DNA of 50,733 nt from positions 1 to 50,733 of the forward strand of contig JAHDFX010000013.1 of assembly GCA_020627965.1 (NCBI GenBank). Reading direction: 5' to 3'. Source of the DNA: Saprospiraceae bacterium (GTDB lineage Bacteria; Bacteroidota; Bacteroidia; Chitinophagales; Saprospiraceae). Shown one piece after another: positions 31,455 to 40,818 of the stretch; within the stretch, counting starts at the first letter, position 1, and each line of letters starts with the position of its first letter. Position numbers and translations under genes: made by a program. The notes beneath the pieces are model-generated. The model was not told the origin of the DNA. It did not search any database and saw only the letters and a list, made by a program, of their open reading frames with translations.

Positions 31455-34079
31455 CTACTTCTTCCGCTTCTTGCCTTTAGAAGTCTTCTGCACGGTCTTC
31501 TTCGCTGTTGGCTTCACGTTCTCATGCTTAGTGGCAGGCTCAGGATCGTATATATGAACAGGCTCTAGCGCCTCAGCAGTCAGTCCCCTACCCCACATGA
31601 ACAGCCCACCGAATAAGCCCAGTAATGCTAATAAAGAAGCAATAAAAGAGATTGTCTCTCCGGTGTAGAAAGAACGGGGTTCGAAGCGCATTTCGAGGGT
31701 ATGTTTACCTGCTGGTACACGTAAAGCCCGTAAAAGATAATTGGCTTTGATGAAAGCCGGGTTCTGCTCTTTTCCATCTATAAACACTTTCCAGCCTTTG
31801 GCGGGCGGATAATATATCTCTGAAAATACAGCTAATTGTTCGCCATTCGCATTGTATTCATACTTCATATTATCCGGATGATAATCGGTCAGGCGGATGT
31901 AGTTACCGGCTTTGCTGAGGCTGTCATTTTTAATCATTAAGCCATTGAGATAATCGGCATGTTTTTTCTGTATAACGGCTTTAGTTCGAGGTTCCAGTTT
32001 ATCTATGGCGGCTAATTCCTGATCGGCATTATCTACCAACTGGAAATTATCGACAAACCAGGCATTGCCCAGGCGGGTTGGGCGAGTGATCGGCACAGGC
32101 TGACCGTTTGCCCCTTGGTTGATGATGTACTTGGTGTTCAACATATCCAGAATATTACCACGATTGGCGGCATCCTGGTCAAATTGATAAGCATCAATTA
32201 ATTCCTGATAACGCATCAGTTTGGCAGCATGATAGCCACTCAGACTTTTATGAAAATAAGAAGCTGTAGAATTACTGGTCAGTCCGCCTCGGCTTAAATC
32301 CAGTACACGGAAGTGTTTTTCTGTATCCTGCATAATTTGCTCGTCTGCCGGAGTCGGCTGAATGGCAGCCTCTGTTACCGCTTTATTTTCAAATTTATCA
32401 TAACTGACAAAGCGATTCGCTACCGTCCACATATCAACCAATAACAACAAACCAATAGCCGGAATAGCCAGATGTGATTTTAGTTGCCCTTTTAAATAAA
32501 ACCATAAAATACCAAATGTGGCTGCTATGAAAAACAATGTACGCATGACATCCATTCTCAACATGCTTGCCCGGAATTTTGAAAGACCATTCAATACTTC
32601 TCCATCATTAGCACCACTAAAGCCCAACGTCGAGCTAGCTAATAACATGAGTAAACATACACCTCCTGCTATGCCTCCTGCATATATCAATGCATTTTTC
32701 TTGAATGTCGAGCTATCTGCTGCACTCATAGGTTCGCTAAGCAAATTACTGTCTTTACTTTGTTTTGTCTGAGCAATGGTTTTGCTAAAAAACTGCTGCA
32801 AACCCAATATGCCTAACAAAACAAATGTAATTTGTCCCAGTCCCAGAATCATGGATACAGAACGGAATTTATTATAGTAAGGAAAATAGCTGAACATCAG
32901 ATCGTTGATAAAAAAGTTCTTTCCCCAACTCAATATAATAATCACCACACTTGCAATAATCAACCACCATTTTAGCGAACCTTTAACCATAAAAGCACCA
33001 AGGAAAAATAGAAAACATACGATTGCTCCATAATAAATTGGTCCCGAAGTAAAGGGTTGTTCTCCCCAATACAAGAAACTCGCTGAATTTTCAGTATACC
33101 TGTTTACTTGCGCTTGTGGCATTCCCGTTCTTGAAAGTTGCTGTCTGACGTATTTCGTCACTTCTTTATCTGAAATACTTTGAGCAGCTCCTCCTCCTCT
33201 TGCATTTGGAAACATCAAAGTCATTGTTTCACCAATGCCATAACTCCAATTAAAAGCATAATCTTTATCCAGACCATCTTGCCCTTTTTTTGAGCTTAAC
33301 TCAGATTTACCACGGATCGTTTCTTTCGAGTATTCCTGTGTCACCCAGATATTGGTCGCATTTGCCGCAAAGGCAATAATAGCCGCTAATACCAGTCCGC
33401 CAGAAGCTTTGATAAAGTGGGCCCAATTATTTTCACGCCCCGCCTTTATCAACTCCATGACTCCATAGATCGCCATAATAATGAGGAAATAATAGGTGAT
33501 CTGAAGGTGATTGGCGTACACTTGCAAACCTAGGAAAAAGGCTGTCATACCCGCCCCTAAAAGATATTTGCCCCGATAAGCCAAAAGCATACCCGCTAAA
33601 ACAGCCGGCACATAAGCCAGCGAGATCAACTTAGTGGAGTGCCCTGCTTCCGCCAATATGACATGATTGGAACACAGCCCAAAAGCTATGGCGCCTATAA
33701 TCCCCAATCGCCAGTCTACTTTCATACTGACCATGAGAATATAAAAGCAGATCATAGTCAGGAATAATGCCGTATGAGGAACGGTTACACTATTACCCAA
33801 CGTAAAGCCTCTATAAGGATAACGCAACATAGTTTTAGTCGAACTATTCAGTATCTGATAAGTCGGCATACCAGCAAAGGCTCCATTCGTCCATAATGAT
33901 AATTTCCCGGTATCGTCCCGGACTTTACGCATTTCCGCTTGCATGCCATAAGCATGACGGTTATCGCTTTGCGACAAGACTTTCCCTTGTACAGAAGGTA
34001 AAAAATATACAAAGGCAATTGCCATTAAAATGAGCAATGCGGCTAAATGGGGGAGCAAGTTTTTTACTATCGGATTCAT
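31455..34079 (-). CDS. YfhO family membrane protein
   Basis: This 874-residue protein is about two-thirds transmembrane. It begins with a helix at residues 10-28, has numerous further helices to about residue 570, and then a large periplasmic/soluble domain including HFRVLDLSRGGLTSNSTASY. A final helix near 820-845 precedes a lysine-rich C-terminal tail. YfhO proteins are integral glycosyltransferase-like membrane proteins implicated in decorating envelope polymers, such as lipoteichoic acids in Firmicutes. In Bacteroidota the substrate is not established. The gene is divergent from crtD. Confidence 0.9.
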   Translation of the reverse strand: MNPIVKNLLPHLAALLILMAIAFVYFLPSVQGKVLSQSDNRHAYGMQAEMRKVRDDTGKLSLWTNGAFAGMPTYQILNSSTKTMLRYPYRGFTLGNSVTVPHTALFLTMICFYILMVSMKVDWRLGIIGAIAFGLCSNHVILAEAGHSTKLISLAYVPAVLAGMLLAYRGKYLLGAGMTAFFLGLQVYANHLQITYYFLIIMAIYGVMELIKAGRENNWAHFIKASGGLVLAAIIAFAANATNIWVTQEYSKETIRGKSELSSKKGQDGLDKDYAFNWSYGIGETMTLMFPNARGGGAAQSISDKEVTKYVRQQLSRTGMPQAQVNRYTENSASFLYWGEQPFTSGPIYYGAIVCFLFFLGAFMVKGSLKWWLIIASVVIIILSWGKNFFINDLMFSYFPYYNKFRSVSMILGLGQITFVLLGILGLQQFFSKTIAQTKQSKDSNLLSEPMSAADSSTFKKNALIYAGGIAGGVCLLMLLASSTLGFSGANDGEVLNGLSKFRASMLRMDVMRTLFFIAATFGILWFYLKGQLKSHLAIPAIGLLLLVDMWTVANRFVSYDKFENKAVTEAAIQPTPADEQIMQDTEKHFRVLDLSRGGLTSNSTASYFHKSLSGYHAAKLMRYQELIDAYQFDQDAANRGNILDMLNTKYIINQGANGQPVPITRPTRLGNAWFVDNFQLVDNADQELAAIDKLEPRTKAVIQKKHADYLNGLMIKNDSLSKAGNYIRLTDYHPDNMKYEYNANGEQLAVFSEIYYPPAKGWKVFIDGKEQNPAFIKANYLLRALRVPAGKHTLEMRFEPRSFYTGETISFIASLLALLGLFGGLFMWGRGLTAEALEPVHIYDPEPATKHENVKPTAKKTVQKTSKGKKRKK

Positions 34080-34383
34080 ATCTTTTATTGAGCCACTGAG
34101 AAGCTAATATGCCAAGAAATACATCTGCGCCATACCAACCTAAGTGTTCTTAGTGAACTTAGTGGTAAATTACATACTATTATGACGTACAAAAATATAA
34201 TTAATTGTTGAATGAAGCAGTTTTTAAGAAGGTATGTTAATATTTCATTTTCAGGCAACATTTATCATTGAACATTTTTTGTCTCTAAATGACAAATGTT
34301 CCTTGTTAAATGTTAAATGAGAACAAAATGCTAGAACACCTTAGTCGATATTTTGTTTCCAAATCAGTATTATTGCAAAGATT
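34080..34383. promoter_or_regulatory. Divergent yfhO-crtD regulatory region
   Basis: These 304 bases lie between two divergent genes. CAAAAATA at 34190-34197 gives a TATTTTTG -7 box for yfhO on the minus strand. On the plus side, an imperfect dyad (AACATTTTTTGTC and GACAAATGTT, about 34272-34302) could be an operator for crtD. Three copies of TTAGTG-like sequence occur near 34140-34165. No gene or RNA found. Confidence 0.4.
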
Positions 34384-35853
34384 ATGAAAATAGGTATTAT
34401 CGGTGCGGGTATTGCGGGCATTGCGGCTTCCATACGAATGGCTTCGCAGGGGCATGAAGTGACCGTATTTGAAACCAACCCCTATCCTGGCGGTAAGCTA
34501 TCTGAGATCAGGATGCAGGGTTATCGTTTTGATGCAGGGCCTTCATTATTTACTATGCCACAATATGTTGAAGAATTATTTGAAGTCGCTGGCATGGATA
34601 CTGATGCTTATTTTCAATATGATCGCCTGCCGATAGTTTGCAAGTATTTTTGGGATGACGGAATCGTCCTGAATGCCTATGCCGATACAGAGCAATACCT
34701 CTCGGAAGTGAAAGAAAAGCTCGGAGTAGCTCCTAAAGTATTGGAAAAAGCCCTCAAGCGCAGCGCTTATAAGTATGATGCTACTGCCAGTACTTTTTTG
34801 CATAAATCTTTGCACAAACGTTCTACCTGGTTGACTTTTGATGTATTTAAAGCCATTTTTAAAATTCCTTTCCTGAATATTTTCAGCACGATGAATGTTG
34901 TCAATGAAAAACGATTGAAGGAGCCACATTTGGTACAATTGTTCAATCGTTATGCTACTTATAATGGCTCTAGTCCATACAAGGCTCCAGGTTTATTGAA
35001 TATTATCCCACATTTTGAGCATGGATTTGGTGCTTTTTATCCGCATGGTGGTATGATAAATATTACCAAGAGCCTTTATCAACTCGCACAGGATAAAGGC
35101 GTTCGTTTTCAAATGGAAACAGCAGTAGATCAAATTATTGTCAGAGACAAGCAAGTAACAGGCCTGAAGGTCGGTGAATGGCAACACAATTGTGATGTCG
35201 TCGTCAGCAATATGGACGTTTTTCATACTTACCGTAAATTACTGCATACTCAGAAAGCACCAGAAAAAACATTGGCGCAGCCTAAAAGCACTTCTGCCCT
35301 GATCTTTTACTGGGGGATGAAAACACAATTCCCCGAACTGGATGTACATAATATCCTGTTCAGTAAGGATTATAAAACGGAATTTGAATATCTGACAGAG
35401 AAAAAAGAGGTTTATCAGGATCCAACGGTTTATATCAATATTTCTCAAAAATACTGTCCGACAGATGCGCCGGAAGGTTGTGAAAATTGGTTTACCATGA
35501 TTAATGTGCCACATAATATTGGACAGGATTGGGAGGGCATCATTGAGCAAGCCAGAGAGAATATACTGACGAAGGTGAGTTGGATGCTAGGCAAAGATAT
35601 TCGTCCGCTTATTACCTGTGAGCACATTCTTGATCCGAGTGGCATTGAACAACGTACTTCTTCACATCTTGGGGCTTTATACGGAACCAGCTCAAACAAT
35701 CGTATGGCAGCTTTTTTACGGCATGCTAATTTTTCCTCTTCCGTTAAAGGCTTGTATTTTTGCGGAGGTAGCGTACATCCGGGGGGCGGTATTCCACTTT
35801 GCCTCTTATCGGCTAAAATTGTAGGGGATTTAATTAACGAAGATCATGAATAA
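34384..35853 (+). CDS. crtD: Carotenoid 3,4-desaturase / phytoene desaturase family FAD enzyme (CrtD-like)
   Basis: This 489-residue flavoenzyme has the N-terminal FAD-binding motif G7-A8-G9-I-A-G12, acidic E30 after the second strand, GGKLSEIRMQGYRFDAGPSLF near residues 36-56 and the C-terminal dinucleotide motif GLYFCGGSVHPGGGIPLCLLSAK. It fits the CrtI/CrtD desaturase family. The overlapping downstream cruF supports CrtD, the enzyme that desaturates the hydrated end of an acyclic or monocyclic carotenoid in the myxol/saproxanthin route. crtB, crtY and crtI-type partners are not in the window, so CrtI itself is not excluded. It forms a two-gene operon with cruF (stop-start overlap). Confidence 0.8.
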   Translation: MKIGIIGAGIAGIAASIRMASQGHEVTVFETNPYPGGKLSEIRMQGYRFDAGPSLFTMPQYVEELFEVAGMDTDAYFQYDRLPIVCKYFWDDGIVLNAYADTEQYLSEVKEKLGVAPKVLEKALKRSAYKYDATASTFLHKSLHKRSTWLTFDVFKAIFKIPFLNIFSTMNVVNEKRLKEPHLVQLFNRYATYNGSSPYKAPGLLNIIPHFEHGFGAFYPHGGMINITKSLYQLAQDKGVRFQMETAVDQIIVRDKQVTGLKVGEWQHNCDVVVSNMDVFHTYRKLLHTQKAPEKTLAQPKSTSALIFYWGMKTQFPELDVHNILFSKDYKTEFEYLTEKKEVYQDPTVYINISQKYCPTDAPEGCENWFTMINVPHNIGQDWEGIIEQARENILTKVSWMLGKDIRPLITCEHILDPSGIEQRTSSHLGALYGTSSNNRMAAFLRHANFSSSVKGLYFCGGSVHPGGGIPLCLLSAKIVGDLINEDHE

Positions 35854-36466
35854 AACCAATATATCTATTTTCATTTTAGTCGTCTTGTATATTGTTGGCT
35901 TTATAGGCATTAAATTCAATATTGTAGAAAACCTAATCATGCTGACGCCTGTCAATTTATTAATTTCGGTAGGATTGGTATTGTGGAATCACGAAAAATG
36001 GAATAGCAAGTTTATTATTGCAATAAGCGTAGCTGCTTTGGCTGGTTATTTTGTAGAAGTTGCAGGTGTAAAGACAGGTGTGATCTTCGGAGAATATGCT
36101 TATGGTAAAACGCTTGGTCCGGCTTTTCTTGAGGTGCCTTTGGCAATGGCTTTGAATTGGCTGATGTTGATTTATTGTACAGCAGCGGTGGTGAGCCAAC
36201 GAACGGAATGGCACTGGGCAATGAAGGCAGCAGCCTGTGCTGTCATCATGGTAAGCATGGATTTTTTGATAGAGCCTGTAGCAATAAAATATGATTTCTG
36301 GCAATGGGCTGGTGGTGATATTCCTGCTCAAAATTATCTAGCCTGGGGGCTGATCGCTTTTGTGCTTTCCAGTGTTTTTCACTATTTGGTACCGCCTGTC
36401 AATAACAAAGTGGCTATCGCTTTACTTTTGATACAGATCGGCTTTTTTGTGGGTTTAAATTTCTAA
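35846..36466 (+). CDS. cruF: Carotenoid biosynthesis protein, CruF-like hydratase
   Basis: This 206-residue integral membrane protein with about seven helices belongs to the DUF422/CruF family. It includes TPVNLLISVGLVLWNHEKWN and the EYAYGKTLGPAFLEVPLAMALNW segment. CruF adds water across the terminal double bond of an acyclic end of the carotenoid. Together with CrtD it makes the hydroxylated, desaturated psi end group. The ATG at 35846 lies inside the last codons of crtD, an 8-base overlap that couples the two. The stop overlaps the convergent GNAT gene by four bases. Confidence 0.8.
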   Translation: MNKTNISIFILVVLYIVGFIGIKFNIVENLIMLTPVNLLISVGLVLWNHEKWNSKFIIAISVAALAGYFVEVAGVKTGVIFGEYAYGKTLGPAFLEVPLAMALNWLMLIYCTAAVVSQRTEWHWAMKAAACAVIMVSMDFLIEPVAIKYDFWQWAGGDIPAQNYLAWGLIAFVLSSVFHYLVPPVNNKVAIALLLIQIGFFVGLNF

Positions 36467-36924
36467 AATGCTTTTAACTGCTCCTTAGGAAAATTACAAT
36501 TGAGCCAACCTTCATCTATTCTGGCATTATACTTTTTGTAAAAATTGATGGCTGGTTCATTCCAGTCTAATACCTGCCATTTCATACGGGCTACGCCTAG
36601 TTTTTTAGCTTCTTCTATTAATGCATCAAATAATAATTTTCCAATGCCTTTTCGCCTGTAAGATTGAGTGATGACAAAATCTTCAAGGAAGAGCATTTTG
36701 CCTTTCCAGGTGGAATAAGCTATGTAGTAGAGCGTCATCCCGATTATTTCCCCATTCGCTTCGGCTACGAAAGCCTGAAAAATCCCAGCAGCGAAGTCAT
36801 TTTGATAATCCTGAAGAGTAGCTGTGACGGCTTCTGGTTCTTTTTCATAGATGGCCAATTCTGTTACCAGATTATGTATGGCTTTGAGGTCTTCTGCTGT
36901 TGCTTTTCTAATATTTATCGACAT
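36463..36924 (-). CDS. GNAT family N-acetyltransferase
   Basis: This 153-residue enzyme has the acetyl-CoA-binding motif RRKGIGKLLFDALIEEAKKLG at about residues 90-110, preceded by the beta4 segment containing FLEDFVITQSY and followed by NEPAINFYKKYNARI. The overall length matches a single-domain diamine/aminoglycoside-type GNAT, and the sequence resembles spermidine/thialysine acetyltransferases. It is convergent with cruF and upstream of nothing obvious. The acceptor is not identifiable. Confidence 0.9.
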   Translation of the reverse strand: MSINIRKATAEDLKAIHNLVTELAIYEKEPEAVTATLQDYQNDFAAGIFQAFVAEANGEIIGMTLYYIAYSTWKGKMLFLEDFVITQSYRRKGIGKLLFDALIEEAKKLGVARMKWQVLDWNEPAINFYKKYNARIDEGWLNCNFPKEQLKAF

Positions 36925-36954
36925 GCTTTATTTTTTTATTACTTCAAAAGAGTT

Positions 36955-37509
36955 TCATTTGGTTTTCTTTTCTGTCCAGTAATCTATTCCTTTTTGTAAT
37001 TCGATGTAAGATGGATCATGTTCAAGACCATAACCTCCGAACTCTTCATTATAATACGCTTCTATTTTCTCTTTCCTATACTTCAAAAAATCGATAGCAC
37101 AATCTATTTGCTCAAAATTCAAAAAAGAAAAACGTTCTTCACCATAGGCTTTCATACGCTTTCCGTTTTTACTATCATCATCAAGATACTTTAATACTGA
37201 CGTTAGCGTAAATGTTAGATCCGTATTTAAAACATGGGTTTCTGATTCTTCCAGATCAAGCAGCAGAAAAGCAGGTAAATGAAAACGCATGCCTTTGCCA
37301 TCGAAAAAAGATAAGGAACTATCGCACCTGCACAGGTCGGCCGGGGGGATACTACTCCAATCTTCTTTTTCGTCTTTAGCTCGCAGTTTTTTACGTTCTT
37401 CATCACTGGCATAATCATCCAGTCCCTGCCCTTCCCAGAGTCCTACTCCGTTTTCCAGTTTTACGTCTTTAAAGGCTTGTTTGATCTTTAAGATTAGCGT
37501 TTCTTTCAT
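36955..37509 (-). CDS. DUF6714-like small protein
   Basis: This 184-residue cytoplasmic protein has a helical N-terminus (LILKIKQAFKDVKLENGVGLWEGQGLDDY), a conserved-looking LPAFLLLDLEES segment near residues 78-89 and an aromatic C-terminal part that ends in a lysine cluster. It resembles the DUF6714 family from memory. It starts 35 bases before the palindromic element at 37544. No enzymatic motif is seen and function is unknown. Confidence 0.6.
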   Translation of the reverse strand: MKETLILKIKQAFKDVKLENGVGLWEGQGLDDYASDEERKKLRAKDEKEDWSSIPPADLCRCDSSLSFFDGKGMRFHLPAFLLLDLEESETHVLNTDLTFTLTSVLKYLDDDSKNGKRMKAYGEERFSFLNFEQIDCAIDFLKYRKEKIEAYYNEEFGGYGLEHDPSYIELQKGIDYWTEKKTK

Positions 37510-37870
37510 ATTTACAATAATAATAAATTAAGTACAATTACCTCAATACTTCGTATTGATATTGAGAATGCTCCGCATTCGTTTAAGACCTAATGTCATT
37601 TGAGGGTCAATAAATTATAAAAAATCTGAAAATGGATTTTATTTTTTTGAGCATGTGGGTATTCTGCAAACGTTCAAAAAATATTACCTAATGAAAAACT
37701 AAAGCGAATATCCTGATTGTCAATATACTGGATGTATGAGCTTTATGTCGATTTACATTTGACTGATAAAAGCAAAAACCAATACGGAGTATTGTTATCT
37801 GATAAATGATGGTATACACATTTTTTTAGTGCTGTGGATTTTTTTATTTTGGGATTTCAAATATATCTCT
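37510..37870. other. Intergenic region with short palindromes
   Basis: This 361-base spacer lies upstream of the P450. It carries CAATAC-TTC-GTATTG at 37544-37558, GAATGC-TCC-GCATTC a few bases later (about 37566-37580), and CAATAC-GGA-GTATTG at 37780-37794. No open frame above 20 codons with coding character is evident, and no complete promoter is clear. Confidence 0.5.
37544..37794. repeat. Palindromic elements CAATAC-N3-GTATTG, copies 2 and 3
   Basis: Copies at 37544-37558 and 37780-37794 share identical 6-bp arms with the copy at 22414-22428 and differ only in the three central bases. A similar GAATGC-N3-GCATTC palindrome lies directly after copy 2. Confidence 0.6.
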
Positions 37871-39220
37871 ATGGTCAAACGAATAAATTCCGAAATCCCT
37901 GTTGTACAGAAAAAGGGCTTGTTCGCAGCACAGCGACAATTCCTACAACATCCGATCAATTTCCTCGCAGCATGTCAGGAAACATATGGCAACACTTTCC
38001 TTGTTAATTTTTTTATGCGAAAGCTATTTATTACTTCAGACCCAGAAGCTATAAAGCATGTTTTGCAAACCAATAATAAAAACTACATCAAAGATTTTGG
38101 TTATCGGCAACTCAAGCTGGCTTTAGGCAATGGTTTATTAATGAATGAAGGGGAATCATGGATGCAGCAACGCAGACTGGCTCAGCCTATTTTCTATAAA
38201 AAACGGCTGAATGGGCTATTTAATATCATGGTAGACGTAGTAGAGGGTTTCTGTGAAAACCTGGAACAATCAAGAGGACAGTCAGAGCCGATAAACCTCA
38301 CCCGTACCATGAATGTCGTGACCTCAGATGTGGTGATAAAGACCTTATTGGGCGGTGATTTTGCCAATGACAACCGGGATATTCAAAACACGATTAACCA
38401 TACTCAAACTTATATCGTAAAACGCATACGCGAACCCTACACGATCCCAATGATGTACATCAGCGGTAAACATCGTCGTTTTAAAAAGGATATTGGTCGC
38501 TTTGATAAAGTTATTTATGACATTATAGACGAACGCAAAAAATCTGGTGAACAAACAAACGACCTCTTGTCTATGCTATTGGAAGCCAGAGATCAAGACA
38601 CAGGGGAAGGAATGAATGCCCAGCAGCTTCGTGATGAGATCATTACGATGTATGTTGCAGGACACGAAACATCTGCCAATGCTCTGTCCTGGACCTGGCA
38701 TTTACTGGTTCAGCATCCAGATATTTATAAAAAAATGAAAGATGAGGTAACTAGTGTGCTGGGTGATCGCCGCCCTGAACTGGAAGACCTGAAAGCTATG
38801 CAATATACCCGTCAGGTCATTGACGAATCTATGCGAATATATCCTCCTGCATGGGCAGTGGGTCGTGAAGCCCTAGATACTGATGAAGTTGCCGGACATA
38901 CTTTAAAAAAAGGGGAAATTTGCTTTATATCAATCTACAATCTACACCACGATCCGGAATTATGGGAGAATCCGGAAATTTTTAATCCAGACAGGTTTAA
39001 CCCGGAAGCTGTAAAAGCACGACCAAAAGGATATTATATTCCCTTTGGCGGTGGTCCAAGAATGTGCATTGGTAACCATTTTGCTCTAATGGAGATTCAC
39101 TTATTATTGGCTTGTATGATCCGTCGTTTTGATTTTGAATTTGTACCAGAACATCCCGTAGAAATGGAACCATTGGTTACTTTAAGACCGAAGTATGGAA
39201 TTAGAGTAAAGGTAAAATGA
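37871..39220 (+). CDS. Cytochrome P450
   Basis: The ATG at 37871 gives 449 residues. The upstream 14 codons are hydrophobic leader DNA without homology. Signature motifs are intact: the I-helix oxygen-binding AGHETS (263-268), ExxR (E319-R322) and the heme-ligand loop FGGGPRMCIG with C399. There is no membrane anchor, so it is a soluble bacterial P450, and it needs separate ferredoxin/reductase partners not found nearby. The sequence resembles the CYP102/CYP175 branch by eye. Thermus CYP175A1 is a carotenoid ring hydroxylase, which makes a carotenoid-related substrate plausible next to crtD-cruF. That is inference. Confidence 0.93.
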   Translation: MVKRINSEIPVVQKKGLFAAQRQFLQHPINFLAACQETYGNTFLVNFFMRKLFITSDPEAIKHVLQTNNKNYIKDFGYRQLKLALGNGLLMNEGESWMQQRRLAQPIFYKKRLNGLFNIMVDVVEGFCENLEQSRGQSEPINLTRTMNVVTSDVVIKTLLGGDFANDNRDIQNTINHTQTYIVKRIREPYTIPMMYISGKHRRFKKDIGRFDKVIYDIIDERKKSGEQTNDLLSMLLEARDQDTGEGMNAQQLRDEIITMYVAGHETSANALSWTWHLLVQHPDIYKKMKDEVTSVLGDRRPELEDLKAMQYTRQVIDESMRIYPPAWAVGREALDTDEVAGHTLKKGEICFISIYNLHHDPELWENPEIFNPDRFNPEAVKARPKGYYIPFGGGPRMCIGNHFALMEIHLLLACMIRRFDFEFVPEHPVEMEPLVTLRPKYGIRVKVK

Positions 39221-39346
39221 ACGTCCTTTGGGCTGTGAGAGACAAGATCGTTCGCTTTGCTTTTTGGCTCTTTTTGCTTTACTCTTCGTACAGTCCTCAA
39301 ACATGAGTCCAAGTACTTAAAATAGCATTATAGCAACAGGTGATTA

Positions 39347-40330
39347 CTATAATAAACTTTGGTATTGATAAGCTAATACAGCGATCAGCAAAACGAGATG
39401 TACTAGTTCAATAGCCGTATTGTTTTTGGTTTTAAGCCATAAGCTCGCTAACAATACACTCATAGGTATAGCGGCAAGTACAGCATGATTGATATCTAAT
39501 CCTTTCTGAATCATCAAAGTTAGTCCGCTTATGAGCAGAAACCAGTAAAACAAGGAAAAGAACTTTTGACTTTGTGTACTGATACGGGCCAATATACGCC
39601 CGAAAGCACCCACAAAACCTAAGGACATTAACAGGATAATGCCCGGTTTTATGTACATCCAGCTTTCTTTTTTGACCAACCAAGCCCGCAAGCTAAAGTT
39701 ATCTGCAAATTGCACAGATAAAAATTCTGGGAATTTATCTAAAAAAAAATAGCTTGTACCAATAAGCAAATAAGGAACAAAAAAACCTATGAGGAAAATT
39801 AACAGATCATTCAAGCTCGAACTTCTTAACAAGAACAAACCAATAATACCCCAGATCAACAATAAGCCCGAAGAAAAATAGAACAAACTTCCAACAGCGA
39901 TCCAAAATCCGACATTGAAAATCTGCTCAGCACATTTATGAACACGATATATTTTGAGCATTTCTATAACTGCTATCAGAAAAAAAGTATTTGCCAATAA
40001 AACAGAGGTCAAGCCTCCTTCATCATGCAAAAAACCCATTAATAAAACATAAGCCAGGGCAGGTAAAAAAGTACGGCTCGCCAGAACTTTAAAGCGATTT
40101 GCCAAATAATTAACCAGTAAGGCTTGTATAATAATGAGGAAAACAGTTGTGATTTTAGCAGAAAGGCTTTGGGGAGATAAATAATAAAAAAGCAATTCGC
40201 TTAATATGCCATTAGGTGTACTATAGGTCGAAGTATCGGGAACCAAAAAAAGATGCAGCAATACCAATAGGGCATATAAGCCTACAAAAATAGCGGTCAA
40301 TGGTTGTCCGTTCCTGAATAATTGAAGCAC
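39347..40330 (-). CDS. DUF6427 family membrane protein
   Basis: This 327-residue hydrophobic protein has about eight or nine transmembrane helices and short polar loops. The N-terminus is FRNGQPLTAIFVGLYALLVLLHLFL. It belongs to a Bacteroidota-restricted family that is sometimes mislabelled as a beta-carotene cleavage enzyme. No catalytic histidine arrangement for that activity is present. It precedes a MazG-type gene on the same strand by 66 bases. Function is unknown. Confidence 0.75.
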   Translation of the reverse strand: MLQLFRNGQPLTAIFVGLYALLVLLHLFLVPDTSTYSTPNGILSELLFYYLSPQSLSAKITTVFLIIIQALLVNYLANRFKVLASRTFLPALAYVLLMGFLHDEGGLTSVLLANTFFLIAVIEMLKIYRVHKCAEQIFNVGFWIAVGSLFYFSSGLLLIWGIIGLFLLRSSSLNDLLIFLIGFFVPYLLIGTSYFFLDKFPEFLSVQFADNFSLRAWLVKKESWMYIKPGIILLMSLGFVGAFGRILARISTQSQKFFSLFYWFLLISGLTLMIQKGLDINHAVLAAIPMSVLLASLWLKTKNNTAIELVHLVLLIAVLAYQYQSLL

Positions 40331-40396
40331 TTGATCTGGTTTTTGTTTTTACAAAGTTAGTCAGACTGAGCTAAATTTAGAGTTAGTTTGCAAAAA

Positions 40397-40735
40397 TCAT
40401 TTCAACTTCTCGTTCTCAGCATGGCGTTTGGCATCTCTTTTTGTCTTTTTATCCAGATTTTTTTGCAATGCCTCCGTCAGATCAACGCCCGTTTGGTTAG
40501 CCAGGCAGATCAGTACAAATAATACATCTGCCATTTCATCGGCAAGGTCGGCCTTAGCGGTCGCTTCCTGCTCTTTTCGTTTGAAAGACTGCTCGCCATA
40601 CATGCGAGCCATCAGTCGGGCTACTTCACCTACTTCCTCCATCAAAACAGCGGTATTGGTCAACTCATTATAATAACGAACGCCAATTGTGTTGATCCAT
40701 TCATCTACAGTTTTTTGCGCTTCTTGTATTGTCAT
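40397..40735 (-). CDS. MazG-like nucleotide pyrophosphohydrolase
   Basis: This 112-residue all-alpha protein has the EExxE/ExxD metal-binding signature: LMEEVGEVARLMAR around residues 27-40 and DLADEMADVLFVLICLANQ around 64-82. MazG-type enzymes hydrolyse (d)NTPs to monophosphates and act in nucleotide-pool sanitation. The length and single domain place it with small MazG-like proteins rather than full-length MazG. It belongs to a minus-strand run of short genes with yafK and pgmB upstream. Confidence 0.85.
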   Translation of the reverse strand: MTIQEAQKTVDEWINTIGVRYYNELTNTAVLMEEVGEVARLMARMYGEQSFKRKEQEATAKADLADEMADVLFVLICLANQTGVDLTEALQKNLDKKTKRDAKRHAENEKLK

Positions 40736-40818
40736 TTTTTTAATTGTTAATGGTTAATTATCAATGGTTAATGATGTGTTTTTTCAACAAGTGTTTAGCA
40801 TTAATAATTATGAGCTAT

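Noticed and set aside
37829-37870. Hydrophobic N-terminal extension of the P450 as a membrane anchor
   Set aside because: The upstream frame begins at a non-ATG codon in AT-rich spacer DNA. The protein from ATG 37871 already has the soluble P450 N-terminus.
39347-40330. Beta-carotene 15,15'-monooxygenase annotation for the DUF6427 protein
   Set aside because: The protein is a plain multi-helix membrane protein without the catalytic histidine pattern of carotenoid cleavage enzymes. The name is a known mislabel.
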